Of a DNA stretch of 55,383 bases, positions 9,225 through 18,397 are shown piece after piece. Position 1 is the stretch's first letter. Every line of letters begins with the position of its first letter. This stretch comes from Candidatus Hydrogenedens sp. (lineage in GTDB: Bacteria > Hydrogenedentota > Hydrogenedentia > Hydrogenedentales > CAITNO01), in assembly GCA_012522755.1 (NCBI GenBank), contig JAAYJV010000097.1:1-55383 (forward strand). Direction: 5' to 3'. Made by a program: the position numbers and the translations under genes. The notes beneath the pieces are model-generated. The model had not been told where the DNA came from and searched no databases. It was given only the letters and a program-made list of their open reading frames with translations.

Positions 9225-9277
9225 AGCTCAGAGTCTATTCTTTGTGTTACAGCTTACTATAAAGGGAATTTACAGTC

Positions 9278-9913
9278 ATGGAACTGCATAGTCTGAAATC
9301 AGCACCGAAGGCCCGGAAAAACAGAAAACGCGTTGGACGCGGACACGGAAGCGGCTGGGGAAAAACAGCCGGTCGCGGACATGGCGGTCAGAAGTCCCGT
9401 GCCGGATACAGCCAGCGTGCCGGATTTGAAGGCGGACAGATGCCTTTGAGCCGTCGTCTTCCCAAACGCGGCTTTTATCACCGTAAAAGATTCCCCCTCG
9501 CCGGTGTGAATCTTGATGTGCTCAACGAACGGTATGAAGATGGCGCCGAGATCACCTCGGAAACACTGCAGGCTGACAAACTGGTCAAAATTGAACGCGG
9601 TGGTGTAAAACTTCTGGGCCGTGGCGAAGTGCAGAAACGCTTTGTCATCAAAGTGCAGGCCGCCAGTGCCAGTGCGATAAAAAAAGTTCAGGATGCCGGC
9701 GGCGAAGTTGTGTTCGTCTCCTTTGATCCCGTGGAAGCCGCTGAAGCCGCTGAGCTTGCTAAAGCCGTTGAAGTGGCTGAAGCCGCTGAGGTAGCGGAAG
9801 TGACTGAAGTCCCAGACGTCGCTGAAGCCGCTGAGGTGGCGGAAGTGCCTGAAGTCCCTGAGGTCGCTGAAGACGCTGAAACCGTTGTAGAAGAGACGGA
9901 TACCCAGGAATAA
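9278..9913 (+). CDS. rplO: 50S ribosomal protein L15 with acidic repeat tail
   Basis: The first 147 residues are ordinary L15: SLKSAPKARKNRKRVGRGHGSGWGKTAGRGHGGQKSR near the start and GGQMPLSRRLPKRGF. A 64-residue extension (residues 148-211, 9719-9910) then repeats Ala, Glu, Val and Pro (EVAEAAEVAEV-like units) with only one Lys and no Arg. The DNA is a degenerate tandem repeat of GAAG-TGGCTGAAGCCGCT units, so it probably grew by slippage. An acidic tail on a basic rRNA-binding protein is unusual. Its function is unknown. Confidence 0.94.
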   Translation: MELHSLKSAPKARKNRKRVGRGHGSGWGKTAGRGHGGQKSRAGYSQRAGFEGGQMPLSRRLPKRGFYHRKRFPLAGVNLDVLNERYEDGAEITSETLQADKLVKIERGGVKLLGRGEVQKRFVIKVQAASASAIKKVQDAGGEVVFVSFDPVEAAEAAELAKAVEVAEAAEVAEVTEVPDVAEAAEVAEVPEVPEVAEDAETVVEETDTQE

Positions 9914-9942
9914 TCCCGTATTGATTCACAAGGAGCTTTACT

Positions 9943-11274
9943 GTGGCTGCACCTATTGAAGCCTTTAAAAACGCTTTTAAAATACCGGAACTGAAAAGTC
10001 GCATTCTTTTCACTCTGTTGATGCTTACCTTGTATCGTCTCGGTGCGCACGTGCCTGTGCCCGGTGTTGATGGAAGAGCATTGGCTGAAATGCTCGGTGG
10101 CGGCTCCGGCCTGCTGGGCTTTTATGATATGTTCACGGGCGGCGCCTTCTCTCAGGCTACTGTGTTTGCCTTGGGTATCATGCCCTATATTACCTCATCC
10201 ATTATTCTGTCTCTTCTCGTCAATGTGATCCCCGCACTGGAAAATCTTCAGAAACAGGGGCAGGAAGGTCAGAAAAAAATCAATGATTACACACGATACG
10301 GCACCATCTTTTTATGTGTAGTCCAGTCCATCGGTATTGCCGTTTATCTCCAGAATCAAGGCCCCACCATTGTTCCCCGGTCAGGTATCTTTTTCATTCT
10401 CCTGACCATGATCACTCTCACGGCCGGCACCTCATTCATCATGTGGCTCGGTGAACAGATTACGGAACATGGTATCGGTAACGGCATGTCTCTCATAATT
10501 TTCACCGGTATCGTTTCCGGTATGCCCCGTGCTGTTGTGAACCTTTTCAACCTGCTGAACACGGGTCAGGTTTCCATTGCCGTCGTTCTGGTGCTTGCTT
10601 TCATGATGGTCTTCGTTGTTGCCGGTGCCATTGTTGTCACCACCGGTCAGCGTCGTATCCCCGTTCAATATCCCAAAGTGGTGAACCAGCGTCGTGTATC
10701 GGGCGGACAGCGCACCTATCTTCCTCTTCGTGTGAATCAGGCCGGTGTTATCCCCATTATCTTCGCCAGCTCCATTCTCATGCTTCCAGATGCGATTGTG
10801 CGCAGTCTGACCATTCCATCCTGGTTGGAAACACCCATTGCCATCGCCTTGAATCCTCAGGGCTTCGTCTATAATGGCGTCTATGCGCTGCTGATTATTT
10901 TCTTCTCCTTTTTCTATACAGCCAGTACCTTCCGCCCGGCGGAGATGGCCGACAATATGAAAAAGCATGGCGGTGTAATCATCGGAGTCCGACCCGGTAA
11001 AGCCACAGCCGATTACCTGGGCAAGATCATGGGATTGGTTACCTGGTCCGGTTCCGTTTTCCTGGCCATTGTCGCACTGGTTCCCGTGCTTCTGATCAAG
11101 GTTCTGCAAATTCATGATATGACTATTGCCCACTATTTCGGCGGTACCACACTGCTTATTCTCGTGGGTGTGGCTCTGGATACAGCCAAACAGATCGAAC
11201 AGCACCTGGCCATGCGTCACTATGAAGGTTTCAGCAGCAGCAAAGGTGGAAGAATCCGTTCCCGTCGTATGTAA
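9943..11274 (+). CDS. secY: Protein translocase subunit SecY
   Basis: The 443-residue membrane protein starts at GTG (9943) after AGGAG. It has the SecY pattern of ten hydrophobic segments, with RLGAHVPVPGVD before the plug region, FALGIMPYITSSIILSLL in the second segment, and RRIPVQYPKVVNQRRVSGGQRTYLPLRVNQAGVIPIIFA in the middle cytosolic loop. SecY forms the channel of the Sec translocon with SecE and SecG. adk, which often follows secY, is not present here. Confidence 0.97.
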   Translation: MAAPIEAFKNAFKIPELKSRILFTLLMLTLYRLGAHVPVPGVDGRALAEMLGGGSGLLGFYDMFTGGAFSQATVFALGIMPYITSSIILSLLVNVIPALENLQKQGQEGQKKINDYTRYGTIFLCVVQSIGIAVYLQNQGPTIVPRSGIFFILLTMITLTAGTSFIMWLGEQITEHGIGNGMSLIIFTGIVSGMPRAVVNLFNLLNTGQVSIAVVLVLAFMMVFVVAGAIVVTTGQRRIPVQYPKVVNQRRVSGGQRTYLPLRVNQAGVIPIIFASSILMLPDAIVRSLTIPSWLETPIAIALNPQGFVYNGVYALLIIFFSFFYTASTFRPAEMADNMKKHGGVIIGVRPGKATADYLGKIMGLVTWSGSVFLAIVALVPVLLIKVLQIHDMTIAHYFGGTTLLILVGVALDTAKQIEQHLAMRHYEGFSSSKGGRIRSRRM

Positions 11275-11312
11275 ATCATACTTTCGCCTGGATGCGAAGA
11301 GTTGTTTAATTG

Positions 11313-11321
11313 TGCTATAAT
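11313..11321 (+). promoter_or_regulatory. Extended -10 promoter before map
   Basis: The sequence TGC-TATAAT is a consensus extended -10 element (TGn plus TATAAT) placed 75 bases before the map start. No good -35 hexamer is visible, which extended -10 promoters do not need. It could give map, infA, rpsM and the alpha genes an input separate from the upstream ribosomal promoter. Confidence 0.45.
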
Positions 11322-11395
11322 AAGATGTTTTCAGGTTTATAAGTGTTTTTCGGAATAAGAATGCAGGGTAAAAATAATCAAGAACGGTATTTGCA

Positions 11396-12172
11396 GTGAT
11401 TGCCATTCGCTCAGAAAAGGAAATCGATCTGATGCGACAGGCGAATCGCATTGTAGCGGCTGCTCATAAACTGGCCGCAACCATGATGCAACCCGGCATT
11501 CGAACCGATGAAATAGATCGCGCTGTAGAATCCCTGATCCGTGCCGAAGGCGGGAAGCCCGCTTTCAAAGGATATCGGGGTTATCCGGCTTCAATCTGCA
11601 TCTCCATAGAAGATCAGGTTGTCCACGGGATCCCCAGTGCCAGGAGACTTCAATCCGGACAGGTGATCAGTATAGATATCGGTGCGAGTTATAAAGGTTA
11701 TTACGGCGATGCCGCAGCAACCCATGCTTGTGGCGGAGTCGATTTGTTGCGAGCCCGTCTGATGGATGCTACAGATTTGGCATTGTCACGAGCCATCCGC
11801 CAGGCGAAAGCAGGCGGGTGTCTGAATGATATTGGAAAAATAGTCGAAAAGACGGCTCTTGAAGCTGGCTTTTCGGTTGTTCGGGACTATGTGGGTCATG
11901 GCATTGGAACGCAAATGCATGAAGAACCTCAGGTCTTGAATTTTGATAACCACATGCCCGGTCCCGAACTCAGAGAAGGGATGGTGTTGGCCATAGAACC
12001 TATGCTCAATGCCGGAACTGATGTTGTACGTTCCCTGAGCGACGGCTGGACTGTGGTGACTGCTGACGGCAAGCCCAGTGCTCACTTTGAGCATACGGTC
12101 GTTGTCCGGGAGGCTGGCGGTGAGATTCTGTCCTGGTGTGATGCCCCCATGTGGGGTGACAAAAGCGACTGA
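11396..12172 (+). CDS. map: Methionine aminopeptidase, type I
   Basis: The 258-residue enzyme removes the initiator methionine from new proteins. All five metal ligands are visible: D94 and D105 (DIGASYKGYYGD), H168 (GHGIG), E201 (AIEPML) and E232 (HFEHTVVV), plus the substrate histidine in VVHGIP (H78). No N-terminal zinc-finger extension is present, which marks the short type Ia form. It starts at GTG, with no clear ribosome-binding site. The order secY-map-infA is common in bacteria, but here adk is missing. Confidence 0.96.
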   Translation: MIAIRSEKEIDLMRQANRIVAAAHKLAATMMQPGIRTDEIDRAVESLIRAEGGKPAFKGYRGYPASICISIEDQVVHGIPSARRLQSGQVISIDIGASYKGYYGDAAATHACGGVDLLRARLMDATDLALSRAIRQAKAGGCLNDIGKIVEKTALEAGFSVVRDYVGHGIGTQMHEEPQVLNFDNHMPGPELREGMVLAIEPMLNAGTDVVRSLSDGWTVVTADGKPSAHFEHTVVVREAGGEILSWCDAPMWGDKSD

Positions 12173-12222
12173 GGCTGCGACAGAATTTCCCAAAGTAATA
12201 GAACAGGATTAAAAGAAGAACC

Positions 12223-12438
12223 ATGAAAGAAGAGGCCATCGAAGTTGAAGGCAAGGTAATGGAAACGTTGCCCAATGCCATGTTCCGAGTGGAACTGAAA
12301 AATGGCCACCGGATTCTGGCTCATATTTCCGGAAAGATGCGGATGCATTATATCCGTATTCTCCCCGGAGATGTGGTGCGGGTGGAAATGTCCCCCTATG
12401 ACCTGAGCCGGGGCCGGATCACCTACAGGCAAAAATAA
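12223..12438 (+). CDS. infA: Translation initiation factor IF-1
   Basis: The 71-residue OB-fold protein has [42 protein letters not shown] and [11 protein letters not shown], which is nearly the universal IF-1 sequence. IF-1 occupies the A site of the 30S subunit during initiation. In many bacteria rpmJ (L36) follows, but the 111-base gap to rpsM shows no such short frame. Confidence 0.96.
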   Translation: MKEEAIEVEGKVMETLPNAMFRVELKNGHRILAHISGKMRMHYIRILPGDVVRVEMSPYDLSRGRITYRQK

Positions 12439-12549
12439 CCGGGGTAGGGTTGTTACGCACCACTTTGGACAGTGTAAGACGAAAACTATTCATATTCTGC
12501 CGAACTTCAGAAGACGGCGCAAACGAATTCTTATAGGAGTACAAGGTAC

Positions 12550-12918
12550 ATGGCACGCATACTGGGTGTGGATTTACCGCGCGAAAAACGTGTTGAAGCG
12601 GGAATTCAGAAAATTTACGGAATCGGACCGAGTCGGGCCAAAGAACTGCTCCAAAAAGCCAGTATCAATCCTGACACACGTGTCCGTGATCTTACGGATG
12701 AAGAAGTCAACGTCATTTCCACCCTCATTCAGAATGATTACAAGGTGGAGGGTGATCTGAGACGTGAAATTACGGCCAATATCAAACGGCTTATGGACAT
12801 CAACTGCTACCGTGGTATGCGCCACAAACGCGGGCTGCCCGTTCGCGGACAGCGCACCAATACCAATGCGCGTACACGTAAAGGTCCCCGTCGTCTGGCT
12901 GTGGTCAAGAAAAAATAA
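12550..12918 (+). CDS. rpsM: 30S ribosomal protein S13
   Basis: The 122-residue protein has [26 protein letters not shown] with the helix-hairpin-helix, [35 protein letters not shown] and a basic tail that contacts tRNA. S13 forms bridges to the large subunit from the 30S head. TAGGAG lies just upstream of the ATG. This is the first gene of the alpha segment. Confidence 0.96.
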   Translation: MARILGVDLPREKRVEAGIQKIYGIGPSRAKELLQKASINPDTRVRDLTDEEVNVISTLIQNDYKVEGDLRREITANIKRLMDINCYRGMRHKRGLPVRGQRTNTNARTRKGPRRLAVVKKK

Positions 12919-12985
12919 TCACCTCCGCCTATATCCAGGTATTTAACAAAAACAGCATGGCGAATTCGCCAGGAGACAGCTGAAC

Positions 12986-13384
12986 GTGGCCAAAGAAAAA
13001 AGAAAAGTCAAGGCTAAAAAACGCAGAGTTCATTTGAACGTTACCTCGGGTGTGGCTCACATCCAGGCGACATTCAACAATACCATCATTTCCATCACGG
13101 ATGCCCAGGGCAATGTCATTTCCTGGTCCAGTGCCGGTCAGGTAGGTTTTTCCGGATCGCGTAAAAGCACGGCCTTCGCAGCTCAGCTTGCAGCGGAACA
13201 GGCCGGCAAAAAAGCGCTGGAAATGGGCCTCAAAGAAGTCCGCGCTTATGTGAATGGACCCGGAGCAGGACGAGAATCCTCCATCCGTGCCATTCAGGCT
13301 TGCGGATTGACCGTTACCCAGATTCGTGATGTCACCAGTATTCCGCACAATGGTTGTCGGCCCCCTAAACGGCGCCGTGTCTGA
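12986..13384 (+). CDS. rpsK: 30S ribosomal protein S11
   Basis: The 132-residue protein starts at GTG (12986) after AGGAG. It has a lysine-rich N-terminus, then [44 protein letters not shown] and the C-terminal [16 protein letters not shown], all diagnostic of S11. S11 lines the platform near the Shine-Dalgarno helix. rpsD normally follows, but here the next gene after 107 bases is rpoA. Confidence 0.96.
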   Translation: MAKEKRKVKAKKRRVHLNVTSGVAHIQATFNNTIISITDAQGNVISWSSAGQVGFSGSRKSTAFAAQLAAEQAGKKALEMGLKEVRAYVNGPGAGRESSIRAIQACGLTVTQIRDVTSIPHNGCRPPKRRRV

Positions 13385-13491
13385 TCCCGATTGCGGTTCA
13401 GTGCTGTTGTCAGGATAAGGTGCTCTTTTCGCTCTGCATCCTGTTTGTTCAGGTTTTCTAATGTGGCCTCAGACTGGAGAAGCGTGCAATC

Positions 13492-14568
13492 ATGATTGAA
13501 AAACAACTTACCATCCCCAAGAATTATCATGTGGAACCCACCGAAGATGGGCTTGGAGTGCGCGTCATAGCCGAACCCTTTGAACGGGGTTTCGGAACGA
13601 CCATAGGCAACTCCCTTCGCAGGGTTCTGCTCACTTCACTGGAAGGAAGCGCTGTTACCGCCGTGTGCATTTCCGGTGTTCCCCATGAATTCTCCGCTAT
13701 CGCCGGTGTCTATGAAGACACAACTGATATTGTACTGAATCTCAAGCGCTGTCAGATCCGCTTGAATTCTGAAACCTCCATCATCTTCACCTATGAACAT
13801 ACCGGCGAAGGGGCTGTCACAGCCGGAATGCTTTTTGAAGGTCAGGAAGTGGATGTTTTCAATCCCGATCATGTCATATTCACGTCCACACAAAAAGATA
13901 CAAACTTGAAGATGGAAATCAAGGTTGATAAAGGGCGTGGTTTTAAAACCTCTGATGTCTTTGAACTTGAACATGCTGATCCCGGTGTGATGTATCTGGA
14001 TGCCAGCTTTTCACCTGTAGTCAAAGTCAACTATGAAGTGCAGGACTCCCGTGTCGGACAGATGACCGACTATGACAGGCTGCATCTTGACATCTGGACC
14101 AATGGTTCCATGACAGGTGTTGAAGCCTTGCGACAGAGTGCGGAAATCCTCATTGAACAATTCGAAATTTTCTCGAAAGAACCGCAGGATCCCGATCAGG
14201 AAGAGGTCAGCGATTTCGGTGCCAATGCCGAGATGATCCGCCTCCTTTCAAGACCCATAGACGAAATAGAACTGGGTGCCCGTGCCACCAATTGCTTCAA
14301 AGCACAGAATATTGCGTTAGTCGGACATCTGGTCGTTCTTGAAGAAGCAGAAGTATTGAAGTTCCCGAATTTCGGTAAAAAATCTTACGAAGAAGTGAAA
14401 CAGGTACTTGATTCCATGAAGCTCCATATTGGTATGCCCTTGGATGATGCAGTGCGTGCTCATTTTATCCAGGCTGAAGACGATACTCCTGAAGAGGTCG
14501 ACAAAGCCGAAACAGATGATGCAGTCGAAGTGGCTGAAGAGACTGATCAACAGAAAGAGGACAAATAA
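13492..14568 (+). CDS. rpoA: RNA polymerase alpha subunit
   Basis: The 358-residue protein has the assembly domain ([31 protein letters not shown]) and, after a linker, the C-terminal domain with [23 protein letters not shown] and [14 protein letters not shown]. The arginine that contacts UP elements and activators is conserved in ELGARATN. The last 30 or so residues are an acidic tail ([14 protein letters not shown]), longer than in E. coli and similar in character to the L15 tail. rplQ starts two bases after its stop. Confidence 0.97.
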   Translation: MIEKQLTIPKNYHVEPTEDGLGVRVIAEPFERGFGTTIGNSLRRVLLTSLEGSAVTAVCISGVPHEFSAIAGVYEDTTDIVLNLKRCQIRLNSETSIIFTYEHTGEGAVTAGMLFEGQEVDVFNPDHVIFTSTQKDTNLKMEIKVDKGRGFKTSDVFELEHADPGVMYLDASFSPVVKVNYEVQDSRVGQMTDYDRLHLDIWTNGSMTGVEALRQSAEILIEQFEIFSKEPQDPDQEEVSDFGANAEMIRLLSRPIDEIELGARATNCFKAQNIALVGHLVVLEEAEVLKFPNFGKKSYEEVKQVLDSMKLHIGMPLDDAVRAHFIQAEDDTPEEVDKAETDDAVEVAEETDQQKEDK

Positions 14569-14570
14569 TC

Positions 14571-14945
14571 ATGAGACATAGAAAAGCAGGTAGAAGACTG
14601 GGACGCGATGCAGCCCACCGAAAAGCCACCTTGAAACATCTGGCTGTGGCTCTCTTTACACATAATGCCATCGAAACAGGCCTTTACAAAGCAAAAGAGC
14701 TGCGCATGTTTGCAGAACCGCTCATTACTCTGGCCAGGAAAGACAGTGTGGCCAACCGGCGCAATGCTTTTGCAAAATTGAGAGATGAAGCAGTCGTCCG
14801 CAAACTCTTCACGGAAATCGGCCCCGCTTTTGCCGATCGGCCCGGCGGTTATACCCGTATTCTGCGCCTGGGCAATCGACTGGGTGACGGTGCTGAAATG
14901 GCCCGTATTGAGCTTGTCGGTCTTGGCGAATATCAGGTGGACTGA
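14571..14945 (+). CDS. rplQ: 50S ribosomal protein L17
   Basis: The 124-residue protein begins [19 protein letters not shown] and contains [27 protein letters not shown] and [25 protein letters not shown], the L17 signatures. L17 sits near the tunnel exit. It is the last gene of the ribosomal supercluster and is followed directly by a strong terminator. Confidence 0.96.
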   Translation: MRHRKAGRRLGRDAAHRKATLKHLAVALFTHNAIETGLYKAKELRMFAEPLITLARKDSVANRRNAFAKLRDEAVVRKLFTEIGPAFADRPGGYTRILRLGNRLGDGAEMARIELVGLGEYQVD

Positions 14946-14969
14946 TAACAGACTTTGTTGTAATCATTG

Positions 14970-15000
14970 ATGCGGCATCCCTGGTGATGCCGCATTTTTT
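14970..15000 (+). terminator. Intrinsic terminator of the ribosomal supercluster
   Basis: A perfect 10-base stem (ATGCGGCATC at 14970-14979 with GATGCCGCAT at 14986-14995), a six-base loop and a run of six T (14995-15000). It lies 25 bases after the rplQ stop. The facing TPR gene ends close by at 15012. Confidence 0.93.
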
Positions 15001-15011
15001 ATGTTGAAAGC

Positions 15012-15917
15012 TCAGGGCTTCTCTTTTTTATAGGTGGGCACATCAGGGGCATTCAGCCGCTTGAAGATCTCTGAGGCTACACCTGTCTCACCGGCTTCCT
15101 GAAAAAGACTGGCCGCCAGAGCCGGACGTTTCGCAGAAAGAAAGGTGCGCGCCAGCGCCTTGTATAATTCGTTTTTCTGTGCAATGGGCAGTCGGGAAGA
15201 AAGCCCCGAATTTTGAATGAGATGATAGCAGAGATCAGCCGCCTTCACTTTTTCCTCAGCGCCAATGGTTCTGGAATTTAAAATTTCTTCAAAACAGCGA
15301 ATACCCTGCTGAACCTTCCCCTGCGTAATCCAGGCCCGAGCCGCTTCCGGAAGATTCCCGGCCTGTTTATAGGCCTTGGCGGCTTTGCCATAGTTCCCCA
15401 ATTCAAGCCAGAAGTGTGCGGCCGTTTCATATTCTCCACAACGTTGAAGAAGCCGGGCCGCTTGCAAGGTCCGTCCGGCCCGTGCCAATTGCTCTGCAGC
15501 GCGCAGGTACTGTTTGTCTTTCAAATACCATTTGGCCGATTCAGCCGGCTGATTCAAGCGCGCATGGATATCCCCGAGTTTTCCCCAGGCCTTTTCTTTG
15601 ATCAAAGCAGTAAGGGTATGCACCGGAAACTGCGCCGCATCGAGTTCTTCCACAAAAGAGGTGTCCCGAACCGTGTAAGGCTCTCGAACAGAATGACCCT
15701 CAATATTCTTTTCCAACATCCTCTCTAGAATACGAAAATAGAGACGGGAGATTGTTTTTATACTGTACCAGAGGAAAAGCAGGGTCACAGCGCTTTTGAT
15801 TGCAGGTACTACCCAGGGATGAACAAATTCTCCGTTGAAAAGCGTTTCAACAAAGTGGATTGCTCCACCCAGTAAACCGTTCCAATAAAAGTCAACTGCA
15901 GTTTGCAGTGTCGCCAT
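15012..15917 (-). CDS. Membrane-anchored TPR-repeat protein
   Basis: The 301-residue protein starts at the ATG at 15917, which has GGAG eight bases upstream; the frame is open to 15959. A hydrophobic segment at about residues 38-60 (PAIKSAVTLLFLWYS) would anchor it in the inner membrane. The rest is a run of alpha-helical hairpins with TPR-like spacing (AEQLARAGRTLQAARLLQRCGEYETAAHFWLELGNYGKAAKAYKQAGNLPEAARAW, read in short units). Such repeats bind other proteins. No enzyme motif is visible and I do not recognise an exact family. It stands alone and faces the ribosomal cluster. Confidence 0.75.
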   Translation of the reverse strand: MATLQTAVDFYWNGLLGGAIHFVETLFNGEFVHPWVVPAIKSAVTLLFLWYSIKTISRLYFRILERMLEKNIEGHSVREPYTVRDTSFVEELDAAQFPVHTLTALIKEKAWGKLGDIHARLNQPAESAKWYLKDKQYLRAAEQLARAGRTLQAARLLQRCGEYETAAHFWLELGNYGKAAKAYKQAGNLPEAARAWITQGKVQQGIRCFEEILNSRTIGAEEKVKAADLCYHLIQNSGLSSRLPIAQKNELYKALARTFLSAKRPALAASLFQEAGETGVASEIFKRLNAPDVPTYKKEKP

Positions 15918-16324
15918 GAAATAACTCCTTAACGATTTAGTCTTTTCTGATTGCCGCAAAGGATCATTGCTATTTTGCCAGAAAATGACTGCAGAATAAA
16001 GTTATACTTCAATGCACAGGATAAAATGAGAGGACGAGGGATGAGGAGATAGGGGATGGGTTTGTTGTTTCCACTTGCTCCACTTGGTTCACTGACCTTG
16101 TATCAAAGCCCCGACGCCACCCCCTTTCTATTCGCCGCACACTCATATTATTACGAGTACGAGTACGCTACGGAGATATACCAGTCTTCCTTTTTCCAAA
16201 GTATGGCGCAAGTCAAATTTGAACCTGCTGCAATGCTTGCTATATGTTATTTCTCTCAGCCAGCCCTGTGGTATGATGATTTCCAAATACGAGTAAGGGT
16301 TCTGATCCATAGAAAGGTCTTTTC
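15918..16324. other. Divergent intergenic region, no gene
   Basis: This 407-base gap separates the divergent TPR gene and the secreted hydrolase gene, so it should hold both promoters. It contains a short direct repeat (ACGAGTACGAGTACG near 16155) but no convincing coding frame. A short open frame from 16056 has no ribosome-binding site and no recognisable protein. Confidence 0.6.
16219..16248 (+). promoter_or_regulatory. Possible promoter of the GH29-like gene
   Basis: TTGAAC (16219-16224) and TATGTT (16243-16248) are 18 bases apart, each matching four of six consensus positions, about 77 bases before the start codon. It is a weak match and should be taken as a candidate only. Confidence 0.3.
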
Positions 16325-18397
16325 ATGCACTTCTCTTCATCAAAACTGTTTTCACAGATTCTTCGCAGACAATCACAGAGCAACAGAGGAGTGAGAATCA
16401 GTGCTTTCATGCTTGTTCTTTCCTGTCTTGTGCTGGTTTCACAGGTCTGGGCCGAAGGTCCTGTAAAAAACTGGCACGACGAAGCCTTTTTCGGTCTTCA
16501 CTATGATCTTCATCCCGGTGCCGGAGATACGGAACTGGGAAGGCTGACCAGTTATGAACATATCCGTGCCATGCTTGAAAAAGTGCAGCCCGATTTTGTC
16601 CAGTACGACTGCAAGGGGCATCCGGGATACAGCGGTTATCCCAGTCAGGTCGGATCACCTTCTCCGGGCATTGTGCAGGATGCGCTGCGTATCTGGCGTG
16701 ACGTCACCCGGGATATGGGCATTCCTCTTTCCATTCATTATTCCGGGGTATGGGACAGCAGAGCCATAGAGCTTCATCCCGAATGGGCCCGTATCAATGA
16801 AAAAGACCAGCCCGATCCCAACTATACAAGTCGCCTCAGTTCCTATGGCGAAGAGCTGCTTATTCCACAGCTTCTGGAGGTGGTGCGCGAATACGATATA
16901 GACGGCATGTGGATAGACGGCGAAAACTGGGCGAGTCACCCTGATTGGAGCGAAGCCTGTCAGAAAGCTTTCACGGAAGAAACGGGTATCACTGAGATTC
17001 CCCGGAAGTCCGAAGACCCTCATTGGCTGGAATGGCTCGCCTTTCACAGAGGGCTTTTCGAAAAGCACGTGCAGGCCTATGTAGATGCCGTCCATGAATT
17101 GAAGCCCGAATGCATGGTGACGAGCAACTGGATGTACAGCGTCCGTCAACCTGAAGAAATGACTGTTTCCATCGATTATCTCAGTGGAGACTTCGATCCT
17201 TCTTTCGGCAGCAAACGCGCCATGGCCGAAGGCCGTTTCATGTCAACCCGTGGCAAACCCTGGGATCTCATGGCCTGGAGTTTTCTGCAGACCAAAGATC
17301 AAGGTTGGACAGCCAAGCCTTCCGTGCATCTGTGTCAGGAAGTCTCCACGGTCCTGGCTCAGGGCGGTGCTGTCTTCATTTATGATCAACCGCAGCGTTC
17401 CGGAAAAATCAATGAATGGCGTCAGGATATTCTTGCGGAGGTCGCCCGCTTCTGTCGCCAGCGCCAGGAATTCAGCCACCGGACAACAACCATTCCCCAG
17501 GTAGCCATTCTGCACAGTGAAAACAGTTACTATCATTACAACTCGCCTTTGTATAACTTCGGTTCAGCCAATTATGCTCTGGAAGGGGCCATGTATGCCT
17601 TCCTGGAAAAAGGTTACAGTGTGGATCTGCTCAATGAAGCGACCTTGCTCACCCGCTTGTCTGACTACCCGCTTGTAGTGATTCCCGAAGCCAGGCACGT
17701 GGGGCAAGCCTTTAAAGATGCGCTTCCCGGCTATGTGGAACAGGGCGGTCGTCTTCTTCTTTCCGGTTCCCAGGTGGCTTTGCAATACGGGGCTCTGGCC
17801 GGAGTTCGCCAGGGAGAGGGCCACGGGACAGGCTGGTTGCCTGTGGACAATGGTGCAGTCCGTACTTCCGCACACTTCCAGAGAACCGAACTGGCTGGAG
17901 CTCTTTGCCTGAGTACAGTCATGACAGAGCAGGAACCCCCGGAAGAAGAGGAAGATCCTCTTTCAGCGGCCACTTTACACAGTGTGGGCGAAGGTCGTGT
18001 GGCAGCCATTTACGGTGATATTTTCACAAACTTTTTTCACTGTCGTTATCCCGGACTTCGTCACTTCATCGGAGATACAGTTGAAGCTCTGGAGACGGAG
18101 AATCTCATCCGTTCTCAAACTCCCTGGTTTGTGGAGATGGCCGCCAGAGAAAAGGACGGCCGAAAACTCATCCACTTCGTCAATCGCAGTGTTGGCGGCT
18201 ATCTGTCACCCAATCGCCATATTGTGGAGAGTGTGCCCGATACCGGATCTTTTTCCATAACCATCCCTCTGTCAGAGAAACCCAAACGCTGTTACATGAC
18301 CCCTGATCCTGTGGGTCTTGATTGGAGCTGGCGTGATGGCGTGCTCCAGGCAAATATCGGCGGGTTGCACATCCACAACATTCTGGTTATTGAGTAG
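16325..18397 (+). CDS. Secreted GH29-like glycoside hydrolase (putative)
   Basis: The 690-residue protein has a basic start and a hydrophobic segment (about residues 25-42, LVLSCLVLVSQVWA), so it is probably exported. The body looks like an alpha-L-fucosidase-type (beta/alpha)8 barrel: HDEAFFGLHYDLHPG at the first strand, PLSIHYSG, and DIDGMWIDGENW at residues 191-202, where GH29 enzymes carry the nucleophile aspartate (D198 is my candidate). A glutamine-amidotransferase-like or beta-galactosidase trimer-like domain follows (about 390-560: VAILHSENSYY, LVVIPEARH, GGRLLLSGSQ), then a beta-rich C-terminus. The family could also be one of the GH29-related hypothetical glycosidases. Substrate is unknown. 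Its stop overlaps the facing nadE stop by 11 bases. Confidence 0.65.
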   Translation: MHFSSSKLFSQILRRQSQSNRGVRISAFMLVLSCLVLVSQVWAEGPVKNWHDEAFFGLHYDLHPGAGDTELGRLTSYEHIRAMLEKVQPDFVQYDCKGHPGYSGYPSQVGSPSPGIVQDALRIWRDVTRDMGIPLSIHYSGVWDSRAIELHPEWARINEKDQPDPNYTSRLSSYGEELLIPQLLEVVREYDIDGMWIDGENWASHPDWSEACQKAFTEETGITEIPRKSEDPHWLEWLAFHRGLFEKHVQAYVDAVHELKPECMVTSNWMYSVRQPEEMTVSIDYLSGDFDPSFGSKRAMAEGRFMSTRGKPWDLMAWSFLQTKDQGWTAKPSVHLCQEVSTVLAQGGAVFIYDQPQRSGKINEWRQDILAEVARFCRQRQEFSHRTTTIPQVAILHSENSYYHYNSPLYNFGSANYALEGAMYAFLEKGYSVDLLNEATLLTRLSDYPLVVIPEARHVGQAFKDALPGYVEQGGRLLLSGSQVALQYGALAGVRQGEGHGTGWLPVDNGAVRTSAHFQRTELAGALCLSTVMTEQEPPEEEEDPLSAATLHSVGEGRVAAIYGDIFTNFFHCRYPGLRHFIGDTVEALETENLIRSQTPWFVEMAAREKDGRKLIHFVNRSVGGYLSPNRHIVESVPDTGSFSITIPLSEKPKRCYMTPDPVGLDWSWRDGVLQANIGGLHIHNILVIE

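Noticed and set aside
12439-12549. rpmJ (L36) between infA and rpsM
   Set aside because: No short frame with the L36 Cys/His pattern is present in either of the expected positions.
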